Shown in pieces: positions 1 to 8,833 of a stretch of DNA of 64,000 bases (its first letter is position 1; each line of letters begins with the position of its first letter). This DNA is from Aeromicrobium fastidiosum (GTDB lineage Bacteria; Actinomycetota; Actinomycetes; Propionibacteriales; Nocardioidaceae): NCBI RefSeq assembly GCF_017876595.1, contig NZ_JAGIOG010000001.1, positions 744,001 to 808,000 of the forward strand, read 5' to 3'. The position numbers and the translations under genes are program-made. Below the pieces are notes generated by a model. It was given only the letters and a program-made list of their open reading frames with translations, was not told the origin of the DNA and searched no databases.

Positions 1-146
1 AGCAGGTCGTCCGCGACACTGCGGCCGGCTCTCCTGGCCAGGTAGGAGTGCACGGCCGCAGCATGCCGGTCATACAGGACGCCGAGGGCCTCAGGATCGG
101 TGCGCGACCGGATGAGGACCTCGGCGTCTGACACGAACGTGTTCAC
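1..146 (-). CDS. ECF-type RNA polymerase sigma factor, N-terminal fragment (cut by window edge)
   Basis: Only about 48 N-terminal codons are in the window, read leftward from a GTG at 146 and running off the edge. The visible translation contains DPEALGVLYDRHAAAVHSYL followed by ARRAGRSVADDLL. This is the pattern of sigma region 2 in extracytoplasmic-function sigma factors (LYDRHAxxVxxYLxRR..xxAEDLxxE). It should direct RNA polymerase core to a specific promoter set. It lies 48 bp downstream of, and on the same strand as, the efflux pump gene at 195-1682, so co-transcription is possible. No good Shine-Dalgarno precedes the GTG. The rest of the protein, including region 4, is outside the window, so its group cannot be assigned. 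Confidence 0.7.
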   Translation of the reverse strand, partial: MNTFVSDAEVLIRSRTDPEALGVLYDRHAAAVHSYLARRAGRSVADDL

Positions 147-194
147 ACCCTGCCTATGTCGCGCACGCCTGAAGCGTTGCACGACGGACGTCCA

Positions 195-1682
195 TCAGAC
201 GACGACGAGCTCGGCTGCGTGCTCGAACGGCGTCTCGTCACCCTCGTCGACGACGGGAGGACGCTGCTTGGTGACCAGCACCAGCGACAGCACGGCGGCC
301 AGGATCAGCGCGCCGAGGCCCCACGTGAACGCCACGGTGTAGCCGTGCACGAGGCCCTCGGACGTCCTCGCCACACCGTTGGCGGTGATGTAGCCCGCGG
401 TGGCCGACGCCGCGACCGTGTTGAGCAGCGCGGTGCCCAGTGAGCCCCCGACCTGTTGGGTCGTGTTGACCAGCGCACTGGCCACCCCTGCGTCGCGCGC
501 CTCGACCCCGACCAGAGCGGTGCTCGAGAGGGACACGAAGGCCAGGCCCATGCCGATGCTCATCACGATCTCGGCGGGCAGCACGACCGTGACGTAGCTG
601 CCATCGACCGTGATCTGCGTGAACATGGCCATGCCGATCGCGGCCATCGCGGTGCCGGCGACCATCAGCGGGCGCGGCCCGATGCGGTGCAGGAAGCCGC
701 TGGCGACGCCGGCACCCGCGACCACACCCACGCTGAAGGGCAGGAACGCGAGGCCCGACTTCACGGCGGAGTAGCCGAGCGTGCCCTGCATGTAGTAGAC
801 GAGGAACAGGAACATGCCGAACAGCGCGATGCCCAGCAGCAGCGACACGAGGAAGGCCGCGGCCCGGTTGCGTTCGGTGAAGACACGCGTCGGCAGCAGC
901 GGCTCGGCCGTGTTCATCTCGATCACGACGAAGGCGACCAGCAGCACGACGGCGGCGACGAGCAACGAGATGGTGCTGGAAGCCGACCAGCCGCTATCGG
1001 AAGCCTTGGTGAAGCCGTACACGAGGGCGACCAGGCCCAGCGTGCTGGTGAGGACGCCCGGGATGTCGTAACGGGCCTTGCCCTCGGCGCGGCTCTCGCG
1101 CACCAGGACGAAGGCGGCCACCGCGGTCCCGATCGCGATCGGCGTGTTGACGAGCAGGGTCCAGCGCCACGACGCGTACTCGGTCAGCACACCACCGAGG
1201 ATGAGTCCCAGCGCGGCACCGCCGCCGGAGATGCCGCCGTAGACGCCGAACGCCTTGGCCCGCTCCTTCGGCTCGGTGAACGTGACCGTGATGAGCGACA
1301 GCGCCGCGGGAGCCATGAGCGCCGCGAAGGCACCCTGCAGGGCGCGCGCCCCGAACAGCTCGATCTGGTTCTGGGCGAGGCCGCCGATCGCGGATGCCAC
1401 GCCGAAGCCGACCAGTCCGATGATGAACGCCCGTTTGCGGCCGATGAAGTCGGCGATGCGGCCGCCGAGCAGCAGCAACCCGCCGAACGCGAGGGCATAG
1501 GCCGTGACGACCCACTGCCGATTGGCGTCGGAGATGCCGAGCGCCTCCTGCGCCGACGGGAGGGCGATGGTGACGATGCTCGCGTCGAGCACCACGATCA
1601 GCTGGGCGACGGCGATGACGACGAGCGCCAGCCACCGGCGAGGATCGACGTCCACAGACGTCGTCGAGGTGGGAGAAGTCAT
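195..1682 (-). CDS. MFS multidrug efflux transporter, DHA2 (14-TM, EmrB/QacA-like) family
   Basis: 495-residue inner-membrane protein predicted to export drugs or toxic metabolites by proton antiport. It has the usual DHA2 length and about 14 hydrophobic segments. The first helix carries the LDASIVTIALP motif (about residues 32-42). The loop after helix 2 carries the MFS motif A, GGRIADFIGRKR (about 73-84), with its invariant Asp and Arg residues. The C-terminal tail is short and acidic. It is divergent from the MarR gene that starts at 1730 or 1781, with a palindromic site between them, the classical arrangement of a drug pump under its own MarR repressor. The substrate is unknown. The ATG at 1682 has no clear Shine-Dalgarno. 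Confidence 0.95.
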   Translation of the reverse strand: MTSPTSTTSVDVDPRRWLALVVIAVAQLIVVLDASIVTIALPSAQEALGISDANRQWVVTAYALAFGGLLLLGGRIADFIGRKRAFIIGLVGFGVASAIGGLAQNQIELFGARALQGAFAALMAPAALSLITVTFTEPKERAKAFGVYGGISGGGAALGLILGGVLTEYASWRWTLLVNTPIAIGTAVAAFVLVRESRAEGKARYDIPGVLTSTLGLVALVYGFTKASDSGWSASSTISLLVAAVVLLVAFVVIEMNTAEPLLPTRVFTERNRAAAFLVSLLLGIALFGMFLFLVYYMQGTLGYSAVKSGLAFLPFSVGVVAGAGVASGFLHRIGPRPLMVAGTAMAAIGMAMFTQITVDGSYVTVVLPAEIVMSIGMGLAFVSLSSTALVGVEARDAGVASALVNTTQQVGGSLGTALLNTVAASATAGYITANGVARTSEGLVHGYTVAFTWGLGALILAAVLSLVLVTKQRPPVVDEGDETPFEHAAELVVV

Positions 1683-1712
1683 GGCTACAACATATGAGAT
1701 GAGATCGTCCGA

Positions 1713-1729
1713 ATCCAGATGATCTGAAT
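1713..1729. promoter_or_regulatory. Probable MarR operator between efflux pump and regulator
   Basis: ATCCAGATGATCTGAAT is an inverted repeat with 8-base arms around a single central G at 1721, and one mismatch (C1715/A1727). It sits in the short gap between the divergent pump and MarR genes, where an autoregulatory MarR site is expected. That it binds this MarR is inferred from position and symmetry only. Confidence 0.55.
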
Positions 1730-1780
1730 ATGACTAATCCGACGTTGACCATTCTCGCTGCGGGACGTATCGTGCCGGGC

Positions 1781-2275
1781 ATGGGACCACGCGTCGTCAA
1801 TGAGCCGTCGATCCTGACGCCGTCGGCGTCCCTCAGCTTCCCCGACGACCTCACGATCCTGCTGCACGCGGCGGTCGACCAGCTCACGACCTACCTCGAC
1901 CGCGCTGCGGTCGACATGGGACTCAACGACGCGCGCGACTGGCTCGTGCTCGCAGCCCTCGACGACGGTCAGCACCGCACGCAGCTCGAGCTGAGCCGGG
2001 TGGTCTCCGTCGACAAGACGACGCTCATCACGGTGCTCGACCGCCTCGAGAAGCAGCAGCTCATCGTGCGCACGGTCGACCCGTCCGATCGCCGCGTCCG
2101 CATCCCGCAGATCACCGACACAGGGCGTGGCGTCTACGCGACATTCGCCACGGCTCGCGACGCCGCCGAGGCCCGCGCCCTCGACGGCGTGAGCGCCGCA
2201 GACCGGGCGGTTCTGCTCGACATCCTCGGCCGCATCGCACGCGGCCCGGACGCCGAAGCCGCTACTTCGTCGTGA
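1781..2275 (+). CDS. MarR family transcriptional regulator
   Basis: Winged-helix dimeric repressor, about 164 residues from the ATG at 1781. The central section, QLELSRVVSVDKTTLITVLDRLEKQQL, is the recognition-helix region, and VRTVDPSDRRVRIPQITDTG is the DxRxR-type wing of MarR proteins. It is divergent from the DHA2 efflux pump and probably represses it together with its own gene, releasing DNA on ligand binding. An in-frame ATG at 1730 would add 17 residues but abuts the palindrome at 1713-1729 and lacks a ribosome site, so I prefer 1781. The 3' end overlaps the convergent lipoprotein gene by 14 bp. Confidence 0.9.
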   Translation: MGPRVVNEPSILTPSASLSFPDDLTILLHAAVDQLTTYLDRAAVDMGLNDARDWLVLAALDDGQHRTQLELSRVVSVDKTTLITVLDRLEKQQLIVRTVDPSDRRVRIPQITDTGRGVYATFATARDAAEARALDGVSAADRAVLLDILGRIARGPDAEAATSS

Positions 2276-2663
2276 CGACCTGCACGTGACACGCGCCTGA
2301 CGGATCGGCCACCGGCACCTTGGTCAGCTCGAACGTGACCGAGTCGCCGGCACCGATCTTCGGCAGCTGCTTGGTCATGGCGGGCTGCGCGGCGGCACCG
2401 GGCACCCCGACGTTGACGGTGACCTGGAACGTCACGATCGCCTTGGACCGGTTCTTGAGTGCGCCGGTGGCCGTGTAGGTGCCGGTGCCATCGGGCTCGC
2501 ACCGAAATCTTGACAGCGCCTCCGGGGCCGGTGTCCCCGTGGGCGGCGGGTTGGTCGGGGCACCGGCTGAGGGGGGTGCCGTCGTGGCGGCCTTCTCGGG
2601 CTCGCCGGACCCGCCGCTGCAGGCACTCAGGACGACGAGGAGTGCCACTGCCGCGAAACGCAT
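2262..2663 (-). CDS. Small lipoprotein with FxLyD-like beta domain
   Basis: 133-residue exported lipoprotein of unknown function. The N-terminus is a signal peptide ending in the lipobox LSAC (Cys15), followed by a Gly/Ser/Pro/Thr-rich linker to about residue 48. The remaining 80 residues look like one beta-sandwich: GTYTATGALKNRSKAIVTFQ, then ITFEL-type strands and a final CHVQVV. The TxTGxxxNxS opening resembles FxLyD domains, which sit on cell-surface proteins of Gram-positives. It is convergent with the MarR gene and not in an obvious operon. Confidence 0.85.
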   Translation of the reverse strand: MRFAAVALLVVLSACSGGSGEPEKAATTAPPSAGAPTNPPPTGTPAPEALSRFRCEPDGTGTYTATGALKNRSKAIVTFQVTVNVGVPGAAAQPAMTKQLPKIGAGDSVTFELTKVPVADPSGACHVQVVTTK

Positions 2664-2729
2664 GAGGTCATCCCATCACGCGTCGCCTCTGGCGCGGCGC
2701 AGGCTCGCGTCCGCCTGTAGCGTCTTCGC

Positions 2730-3203
2730 ATGACCACGAGCAGAGCACGCCGGATCGCGCTGGAGACCCTGGGCTGGCTGCTCCTCGTGGCCGGCGGCTT
2801 CGCCCTCATTCTCCCCGGCCCCGGATTGCTGGGCGTGTTCGCAGGCCTCGCGATCCTGTCGCAGCAGTACGAGTGGGCCGAGCGCCGCGTGCGTCCCATC
2901 GAGGTCATGGCTCTCAAGTCGGCCGCGCAGAGCGTGCAGACGTGGCCGCGCATCCTGGCCAGCGTCGCGGGCGCACTGGCGATCGCCGCGGTCGGCGTGT
3001 TCTGGGGCGTCAGCCCCGATGCTCCCGAGGCGTGGCCGATCGACGACAAGTGGTGGCTGATCGGCGGCTGGGGCACCGGCGCGACGCTGATCGCTTCGTC
3101 GTTGATGGCGCTCGCGACGATCGTCTACAGCTTCCGCCGCTTCCGCGGCGTCGAGGACCCCGAGGGCGAGGCCGTGCGCGTCTCCACCCCCGAGGACGAC
3201 TGA
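2730..3203 (+). CDS. PGPGW-type transmembrane protein (TIGR02611-like)
   Basis: 157-residue membrane protein. Residues about 11-45 carry the family hallmark, a hydrophobic hairpin with ALILPGPGLLGVFAGLAILS, matching the PGPGW putative transmembrane family. Two further hydrophobic segments (about 75-92 and 110-132) follow, and the tail is charged. Members are widespread in actinobacteria and have no assigned biochemical role. It stands alone, with a lipoprotein gene divergent upstream and a convergent monooxygenase-like gene one base downstream. Confidence 0.85.
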   Translation: MTTSRARRIALETLGWLLLVAGGFALILPGPGLLGVFAGLAILSQQYEWAERRVRPIEVMALKSAAQSVQTWPRILASVAGALAIAAVGVFWGVSPDAPEAWPIDDKWWLIGGWGTGATLIASSLMALATIVYSFRRFRGVEDPEGEAVRVSTPEDD

Positions 3204-3204
3204 C

Positions 3205-3501
3205 TCAGATCGAGTCGTCGACCTCGAGCCACGTCAGCACGGGCGCTGCGGCCAGCAGGGGCGGCATGGCGGCGACGGCACCCGGCCCGGCGCGGAACTC
3301 GCGGTAGGCCGCGTCGTGCTCGGGCGACTCCCACGTCTCGTACGCGACCCAGTGCGCAGGATCGTTGACGTCGACGAGCACGTCGACCCCGAGATTGCCG
3401 TCGAAGGCGCGGGTGTCGTCGAGGACGCCGTGCATCAGAGCCCGCGCCTCGTCGAGCCTGGCAGGGTCGAAGCGGAGATCGAGCGTCGCGATGATGGTCA
3501 T
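3205..3501 (-). CDS. ABM-fold (antibiotic biosynthesis monooxygenase-like) small protein
   Basis: 98-residue ferredoxin-like alpha+beta protein of the ABM superfamily. It opens with a beta strand (TIIATLDLRF), a helix over the DEARALMHGVLDDTR section, and the characteristic WVAYETWESPEHDAAYREF stretch. Such proteins act as small cofactorless monooxygenases, haem-degrading enzymes or substrate-binding dimers; the sequence alone does not choose. It begins just upstream of the end of the SRPBCC gene on the same strand, so the two are probably co-transcribed. Confidence 0.85.
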   Translation of the reverse strand: MTIIATLDLRFDPARLDEARALMHGVLDDTRAFDGNLGVDVLVDVNDPAHWVAYETWESPEHDAAYREFRAGPGAVAAMPPLLAAAPVLTWLEVDDSI

Positions 3502-3510
3502 GCCGCCACC

Positions 3511-3885
3511 CTATGGCGCAGTCGCGAGCCGCTCGATCCGCGCCAGCGCCACTGCGCACACGACGAGGTAGCCCGGCGCCCACCACGGGACGCCGAACGT
3601 CACGGTGCACCCGTCAGGCTTCGGGTCGACGCGGTGCCACGTGGCAGGAACGCCGGCGACGCGCCATGCCCAGGAGCGGCCGCCCTCGAACTCGGTCACG
3701 ACGAACGGCAGTCTCACGCCGACCGCCGTGCGGACGGTGCCACGCGCGCCGGCCGAGATGACGCCGCCGGGCACCTCGCCCCCCGCGACGGTCGGCCCCC
3801 ACCGCGGCCACTCGTCGACGTGCGTCAGCACCCGCCACACGACCTCGGGCGGGCTGGCGATCTCGCGCGAGACGGAAGGACCCAT
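3511..3885 (-). CDS. SRPBCC (START/Bet v1-like) family protein
   Basis: About 124 residues from the ATG at 3885. The opening VSREIASPPEVVWRVLTHVDEWPRWGP is the standard first strand and helix of SRPBCC polyketide-cyclase-like proteins, which bind a hydrophobic ligand in a deep cavity. A later strand (GGRSWAWRVAGVPATWHRV) and a long amphipathic C-terminal helix fit the fold. The frame remains open to 3957, but those extra residues (MAWVTPLLPARRI) do not look like this family and would crowd the promoter of the divergent ligase gene. The ligand is unknown. Confidence 0.8.
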   Translation of the reverse strand: MGPSVSREIASPPEVVWRVLTHVDEWPRWGPTVAGGEVPGGVISAGARGTVRTAVGVRLPFVVTEFEGGRSWAWRVAGVPATWHRVDPKPDGCTVTFGVPWWAPGYLVVCAVALARIERLATAP

Positions 3886-3968
3886 GCGCCGAGCGTAGGC
3901 ACGCCCGCCCTCCCCCGCGATTCGTCGTGCGGGTAACAATGGGGTGACCCACGCCACAGGAGGCCGCC

Positions 3969-5501
3969 GTGCACTACCCGCTGACCGTCATGGACTTCCT
4001 CGACCGTGCCACGACGGTCTACCCCGACCGCGTCGCGGTGATCGACGAGCCCGACCAGCCCGCTGACTCGTGGGGCGAGATCACGTACGCCGAGCTCGGC
4101 CGTCGCGCCCGTTCGCAGGCCGCGACGCTCGACGAGCTGGGTGTGCCGGTCGGCGGACGCGTCGCGATCGTGTCGCACAACTCGGCTCGCCTGCTGGCCT
4201 CGTTCTACGGCGTCTCGGGGTGGGGACGGGTGCTGGTGCCGGTCAACTTCCGCCTCGCGGTGGCCGAGATCCGCTACATCATCGAGCACTCCGGTGCCGA
4301 GGTCATGCTGGTCGACCCCGATCTGCGGCACCTCGTCGACGAGATCGACTGCCCGCACGTCTTCGTGCTGGGCGAGGACGACGACAAGATCTGGGGGTCG
4401 TCCGCCGAGCCGCGGCCGTGGGTCGGTGACGAAGCAGCGACCGCCACGATCAACTACACGTCCGGCACGACCGCGCGGCCCAAGGGCGTCCAGCTGACGC
4501 ACCGCAACCTGTGGCTCAACGCGACGGTGTTCGGGTGGCAGGCCTCGGTGTCCGACCGCGACGTCTACCTGCACACCCTGCCGATGTTCCACGCCAATGG
4601 CTGGGGGCACCCGTTCACCGCCACCGGCATGGGCGCGACGCATGTCGTGATCCGCCAGATCGACGGCACCGAGATCCTGCGCCGCATCGAACGCCACGGC
4701 GTGACCTACCTCTGTGCCGCACCCGCCGTCGTCGCGTCCGCGCTCGACGCCGCCAAGACGTGGGAGGGCGACATCCCCGGACGTGACCGCGTCCGCATCA
4801 TCGTGGCCGGCGCACCCCCGCCGACCCGCACGATCGAGCGCGTCCGCGACGAGCTGGGCTGGGAGTTCATCCAGATCTACGGCCTCACCGAGACCTCTCC
4901 CCTGCTGACGATGTCGCGCATGCGCGCCGAGTGGGACGACCTCGAGCCGCACCAGCAGGCCGTCAACCTCGGCCGCGCGGGGGCTCCGGCCATCGGCGTC
5001 CGCATGCGGATCGACGACTCCGGCGAGGTGCTCGCACAGTCGAACCACAACCTCGCGTCGTACTGGGCCAACCCCGAGGCAACGGCCGAGGCGCAGGCCG
5101 GCAACTGGTTCCACACCGGCGACGGCGGCACGATCGAGGACGGCTACGTCACGATCGCCGACCGCAAGAAGGACGTCATCATCACTGGCGGCGAGAACGT
5201 CTCGTCGATCGAGGTCGAGGACGCGCTGATGTCGCACCCGTCGGTCAAGGAGGTCGCCGTCATCGGCATCCCCGACGAGAAGTGGGGCGAGCTCATCACG
5301 GCCCTCGTCGTCCTCGACCCCGACGAGGACACCGTCGACCAGGCCGGTCTCATCGCGCACTGCCGCGAGCACCTGGCGGGCTACAAGTGCCCCAAGCGCA
5401 TCGACTTCCGCGACGAGCTGGCACGCACCGCGACCGGCAAGCTGCAGAAGTTCAAGCTGCGCGAGGAGTTCTGGAAGGGCCACGACCGCCAGGTCAACTA
5501 G
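3969..5501 (+). CDS. Acyl-CoA synthetase (AMP-dependent ligase, ANL superfamily)
   Basis: 510-residue enzyme that activates a carboxylic acid to its CoA thioester through an acyl-adenylate. It has the ATP-grasping loop YTSGTTARPKG (163-173), the adenine-binding QIYGLTET, the hinge region ADRKKDVIITGGENVSS, and the catalytic lysine in ATGKLQ (Lys491). Start is a GTG at 3969 behind a strong Shine-Dalgarno, AGGAGG. Length and motifs fit medium-chain or aromatic acyl-CoA ligases, but the substrate is not readable. It lies outside the regulon motif area described for 13-43 kb, and is followed within 10 bp by a membrane protein gene. Confidence 0.93.
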   Translation: MHYPLTVMDFLDRATTVYPDRVAVIDEPDQPADSWGEITYAELGRRARSQAATLDELGVPVGGRVAIVSHNSARLLASFYGVSGWGRVLVPVNFRLAVAEIRYIIEHSGAEVMLVDPDLRHLVDEIDCPHVFVLGEDDDKIWGSSAEPRPWVGDEAATATINYTSGTTARPKGVQLTHRNLWLNATVFGWQASVSDRDVYLHTLPMFHANGWGHPFTATGMGATHVVIRQIDGTEILRRIERHGVTYLCAAPAVVASALDAAKTWEGDIPGRDRVRIIVAGAPPPTRTIERVRDELGWEFIQIYGLTETSPLLTMSRMRAEWDDLEPHQQAVNLGRAGAPAIGVRMRIDDSGEVLAQSNHNLASYWANPEATAEAQAGNWFHTGDGGTIEDGYVTIADRKKDVIITGGENVSSIEVEDALMSHPSVKEVAVIGIPDEKWGELITALVVLDPDEDTVDQAGLIAHCREHLAGYKCPKRIDFRDELARTATGKLQKFKLREEFWKGHDRQVN

Positions 5502-5510
5502 GGTCGGGTG

Positions 5511-6860
5511 ATGCTCGAGGAGGCGGCGACCGCACGCACGCGGGGGGAGCTCCTGCGGCGCGCGGACACCGCGATCCGCGCGGCCGAGGACGATCTGTTC
5601 GCCGCCCGGCGACCGCTACTGGTCGTCGCCTGGTCGATCGCCCTGCTCGTGCTCACCGCGATGCCGTCCATCGAGGACGGCTTCGACGGACAGCTCGGCG
5701 AGGCGTCGCTCTTCACGGCGCTCCTGCTCGTCTGGTGGGCCTGCGGCCGCTTCCTCCCCTGGCCGTGGGGGTGGCGGCACGTGCTCGGCTTCGTGGTGTT
5801 CCTGTTCGGCGGCGCCGCCCTGCTGCCACTCGTGGAGGACGGCGTCGACGACACGCTCGGCCGCGTGGCCTTCACGATCCTGTGGGTCGTCGTCGCCGCG
5901 ATCTGCGTGCGGCGCGTCTGGACGTACTCCGCAGACAACCGTCGCCTCGGTGCCGAGGTCGACGCCTGGGTCGCCGCCCGCCGTGACCCGGAGCTACGCC
6001 TGCTCGATGACGGTGACGTCACCGCGGACGTCGCCACCGTGCACGACGTCCGCGACTGGGCCGATCACGACGCCGTGGCGTCCGACATCGCCTTTCGTCA
6101 TCAGCTGCGACAGCAGACGCTCCCTGTCGTCGTGCCGACGTTCGTGCTGATGGTGACCGGCTTGGTCGGCCTGGGGTCCGCGATCGCCGCCGCTCTCGGC
6201 GCGGGCGGCGACCTCCCATGGGCCGTGGCGGTCGGCGCGGGCGGACTCATCACGTTCGCGCCCCTCGCGCGGGTCGTCGGCGACCTCTGGCACACGCAGG
6301 TGCAACGCGCGGCCGAGTTCAACCGCACCGGCACCGAGCGCCGGCTCTACGCCATCCGCCGTCACCATCTCGCCGGTGCGCCCGAGCCGGCACCTGAGGG
6401 ACGCCCGGTCGTGGCGCAGGTGGTCGTGGCGATGATCGGCTCCGGCGGGGTCGGGCTCCTGATCGCACGGGTGCGCACCTCGAGCAGTCTCGCCGTGCTG
6501 GTGGCGGTCGCGATCATCGTGGTCGTCACCGCGATCGTGGTGGTCCGTGCGTGGTGGCACGGTCGCGGCACGCGGGTCTTCCCGCTCGCCGGCGCCGGCC
6601 CGTCTGTGCTGCAGTCACCGGCACGGCGGGTCGAGCTCTCGCTCGACGGTGGGGTCCTGACGATCGCAGACCCCGCGGGGCAGGCGACGTCCGCGACCAT
6701 CCCGCTCGACGACGTCCTGGCCCTCGAGCCCCTGTCGAAGAGGTCCGTCATCACCGGCCGGGGCCTCGGGATCGTCACCCCCGACGCCCCGGTCGTGCTG
6801 ACCGGTCGCGGGCTCGCCGACGACCCCGCGATCGTCGAGCTCAGACGTCTCCGCGGGTAG
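5511..6860 (+). CDS. Polytopic membrane protein of unknown function
   Basis: About 449 residues, unrecognised. Hydrophobic segments lie near residues 33-50, 65-80, 88-110, 115-135, 200-235, 305-325 and 330-350, with a charged loop at about 140-200 (VRRVWTYSADNRRLGAEVDA). The last 90 residues are soluble and beta-rich (RRVELSLDGGVLTIADPAGQ), perhaps a small PH-like domain. A GTG at 5508 is directly in front of the ATG at 5511; either could start. It follows the acyl-CoA ligase by a few bases and may be co-transcribed. The 3' end nearly abuts the convergent SDR gene. Confidence 0.8.
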   Translation: MLEEAATARTRGELLRRADTAIRAAEDDLFAARRPLLVVAWSIALLVLTAMPSIEDGFDGQLGEASLFTALLLVWWACGRFLPWPWGWRHVLGFVVFLFGGAALLPLVEDGVDDTLGRVAFTILWVVVAAICVRRVWTYSADNRRLGAEVDAWVAARRDPELRLLDDGDVTADVATVHDVRDWADHDAVASDIAFRHQLRQQTLPVVVPTFVLMVTGLVGLGSAIAAALGAGGDLPWAVAVGAGGLITFAPLARVVGDLWHTQVQRAAEFNRTGTERRLYAIRRHHLAGAPEPAPEGRPVVAQVVVAMIGSGGVGLLIARVRTSSSLAVLVAVAIIVVVTAIVVVRAWWHGRGTRVFPLAGAGPSVLQSPARRVELSLDGGVLTIADPAGQATSATIPLDDVLALEPLSKRSVITGRGLGIVTPDAPVVLTGRGLADDPAIVELRRLRG

Positions 6861-6866
6861 CGGCGC

Positions 6867-7634
6867 TCATCCCATCCGCGTCGCGGACATGCCGCCGTCG
6901 ACGTAGAGCGTGACGCCGTGCACCATCGCGGCCTCGTCGGACACGAGGTAGAGCACGCCCTGCGCGATGTCGGCCGGTCGGACGACGACCCCCGCGGGCG
7001 TCCCGGCCGTCATGGCGTCGAGCACCGCGCGGCTGTCCTCGTTGCCGGGGGTGAGCGTCGCGCCGGGCGCAACGGTGTTGACGCGGACGCCGCGTGGGCC
7101 GAACTCGGCAGCCCACGAGCGGGTCAGCTGCTCGTCGGCGGCCTTGGTGGCGGCGTACATCGCGGCGAAGGGCACGCCGACCTGCGCCATCCACGAGCCG
7201 ATCGTGACGATCGCCCCGCTGCCGCGCTCAGCCATGGCGGGCGCGAGGGCCGCGACCAGCACGTGCGGCGCACGGACGTTCACGGCGAGCATCGCGTCGA
7301 GGTCGGCGTCGGCCAGGTCGGCCGTCGCCGTGGCCGGGTAGATGCCGGCGTTGTTGACCAGGACGTCGACGTGCCCGAGCACCTCGGTCGCCGACGCCGC
7401 GAAGCTGCGGATCTCTTCGTGCGATCCGCCGAGGTCCACCGCGACGAAGTCGGCCCGACCGCCGGCCGAGCGGATCGCGTCGACGACCGCCTGCCCGCGC
7501 TCGGCGTGACGTCCGCTGACGAGCACGTGGGCACCCTCGGCGGCGAGGGCGAGGGCCGTCGCCTCGCCGATGCCGCTGGTCGATCCGGTCACGATGGCTG
7601 TGCGGGACGCGAGGCGCCCAGAGGGGGTTGTCAT
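6867..7634 (-). CDS. Short-chain dehydrogenase/reductase (SDR)
   Basis: 255-residue classical SDR, an NAD(P)(H)-dependent oxidoreductase of alcohols and ketones. It has the dinucleotide motif TGSTSGIGEA (near residue 15), the structural VNNAG, the catalytic Ser in the IGSWMAQV strand, and YAATK with the Tyr/Lys pair. The C-terminus ends in the common DGGMSATR. The residue after the second beta strand favours NADP over NAD, weakly. It is divergent from an MmyB-type regulator at 7736, and such SDR/HTH pairs are common in actinobacteria, so the regulator probably controls this gene. Confidence 0.93.
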   Translation of the reverse strand: MTTPSGRLASRTAIVTGSTSGIGEATALALAAEGAHVLVSGRHAERGQAVVDAIRSAGGRADFVAVDLGGSHEEIRSFAASATEVLGHVDVLVNNAGIYPATATADLADADLDAMLAVNVRAPHVLVAALAPAMAERGSGAIVTIGSWMAQVGVPFAAMYAATKAADEQLTRSWAAEFGPRGVRVNTVAPGATLTPGNEDSRAVLDAMTAGTPAGVVVRPADIAQGVLYLVSDEAAMVHGVTLYVDGGMSATRMG

Positions 7635-7735
7635 GCGTCCTGTCTACGGCTCCGCTGCTGCACGGCACCAGATCACGCTCGACCTGGGCACGGCATGACC
7701 AGTCACGCCCGACCGATCGCTCCTACGATGAACGC

Positions 7736-8575
7736 ATGCCTGCCGATCGCACTGCCCTGGGCGCGTTCCTGCGCAGCCGGCGCGATCGCCTCAGCCCCGC
7801 GCGGGCCGGGATGACCGCGTTCCCCGGCCCGCGCCGGGTGCCCGGCTTGCGGCGCGAGGAGCTCGCGGTGCTGGCGGGGCTGAGCCCCGACTACTACAGC
7901 CGCGTCGAGCAGGGCCGTCAGGCGAACATCTCCGTCGAGGTGCTGGACGCGCTGGCCAGGGCCCTGCGGCTGGACGACGTCGAGCGGGCACACCTGCACC
8001 AGCTGGCCGCTCCGCCGAGGCGTCGGGCGTCTCCCTCACCCGCGGCCCAACGACCGGACCCCGGCCTGCTGCGCATGATGACGACGCTCGAGCACGTGCC
8101 GGTGCTGCTGCTGGGTCGCAGCGGCGAGATCCTCGCCAGCAACCACCTGCTCCGGGCGGTACTCGGCCGCCCCTTGGTCGGCGGCTCGTCGCTGCTGCGC
8201 TACCTCTTCCTCGATCCGTTGGCTCGCGAGCGCATCGTCAACTGGGAGCACTTCGCGCAGGCGTCGGTCGGAGCCTTGCGACGCGAGAGCGGCCTGCACC
8301 CCGACGACCGCAGGCTTCAGCTGCTCGTCGCCGAGCTGCGGTCGGCCGACTCGGACGTCGCGCGATGGTGGGACGACCAGGGCGTCCGCGACTACTCCTC
8401 CGTCGCGAAGGTCATCGACCATCCCGCGGTCGGTCGCCTGCAGTTCGACATCGAGATCGTCGGTGCGCCCCACGAGCCCGATCAGCGGCTCATCGTCTAC
8501 ACCTCGGAGCCGGACTCCCCGACCGCACGACTCATGCCGATGCTTGCGAGCTGGGAGTCGGCCGCCGCCCCGTGA
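7736..8575 (+). CDS. Helix-turn-helix regulator with MmyB-like ligand-binding domain
   Basis: About 279 residues from the ATG at 7736. The N-terminal XRE-type helix-turn-helix (about residues 5-75) includes RRVPGLRREELAVLAGLSPD and YYSRVEQGRQ, the hallmark of MmyB-like regulators. The rest (about 95-275) matches the MmyB ligand-binding domain, with LLGRSGEILASNHLLRAVLG and later ARWWDDQGVRDYSS. The frame is open to 7628, but that would overlap the divergent SDR start, so the internal ATG is chosen. It is probably a regulator of the divergent SDR gene; the ligand is unknown. Confidence 0.92.
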   Translation: MPADRTALGAFLRSRRDRLSPARAGMTAFPGPRRVPGLRREELAVLAGLSPDYYSRVEQGRQANISVEVLDALARALRLDDVERAHLHQLAAPPRRRASPSPAAQRPDPGLLRMMTTLEHVPVLLLGRSGEILASNHLLRAVLGRPLVGGSSLLRYLFLDPLARERIVNWEHFAQASVGALRRESGLHPDDRRLQLLVAELRSADSDVARWWDDQGVRDYSSVAKVIDHPAVGRLQFDIEIVGAPHEPDQRLIVYTSEPDSPTARLMPMLASWESAAAP

Positions 8576-8706
8576 GCGCGCTCCGCCCCGCGAGCTCGGC
8601 GAAAAAGTGCGAGGCGGGTCCGGCTACTGGCCGCTCCGGCTGCGGTTGGCTGTCCAACGCAGTGGCCGCGCCTTCTGTCGGTGTGATGTCGTCCCGAGGT
8701 TGCCGC

Positions 8707-8730
8707 CCCCGTCGGTCCTTCGGGACGGGG
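8707..8730. terminator. Possible terminator hairpin after the MmyB-like regulator
   Basis: CCCCGTC (8707-8713) pairs with GACGGGG (8724-8730) around a TTCG-containing loop. It lies about 130 bp after the stop of the rightward regulator gene. There is no T-tract, as is usual in high-GC actinobacteria. Confidence 0.35.
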
Positions 8731-8774
8731 TCGCCGAGGGTCCATGTCGCATCGTTCGGCCGGGACCACGCGGA

Positions 8775-8811
8775 CCGGCCGGCCCGGGAGCGGTGCTCCC
8801 GAGCCGGCCGG
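8775..8811. terminator. Strong hairpin terminator at the end of the liv operon
   Basis: A 17-bp stem (8775-8791 with 8795-8811) with one mismatch and a three-base GGT loop. It lies just 23 bp past the stop of the leftward substrate-binding protein gene, so it should end the liv operon transcript. Being symmetrical, it may also stop readthrough from the rightward regulator gene. Confidence 0.7.
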
Positions 8812-8833
8812 CTGCCTCAGCCCCTCGGAGGTG

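Noticed and set aside
3825..5483. Long minus-strand open frame opposite the ligase at 3969
   Set aside because: Shadow of the real ligase gene; no domain, no ribosome site, and it runs through the SRPBCC gene in another frame.
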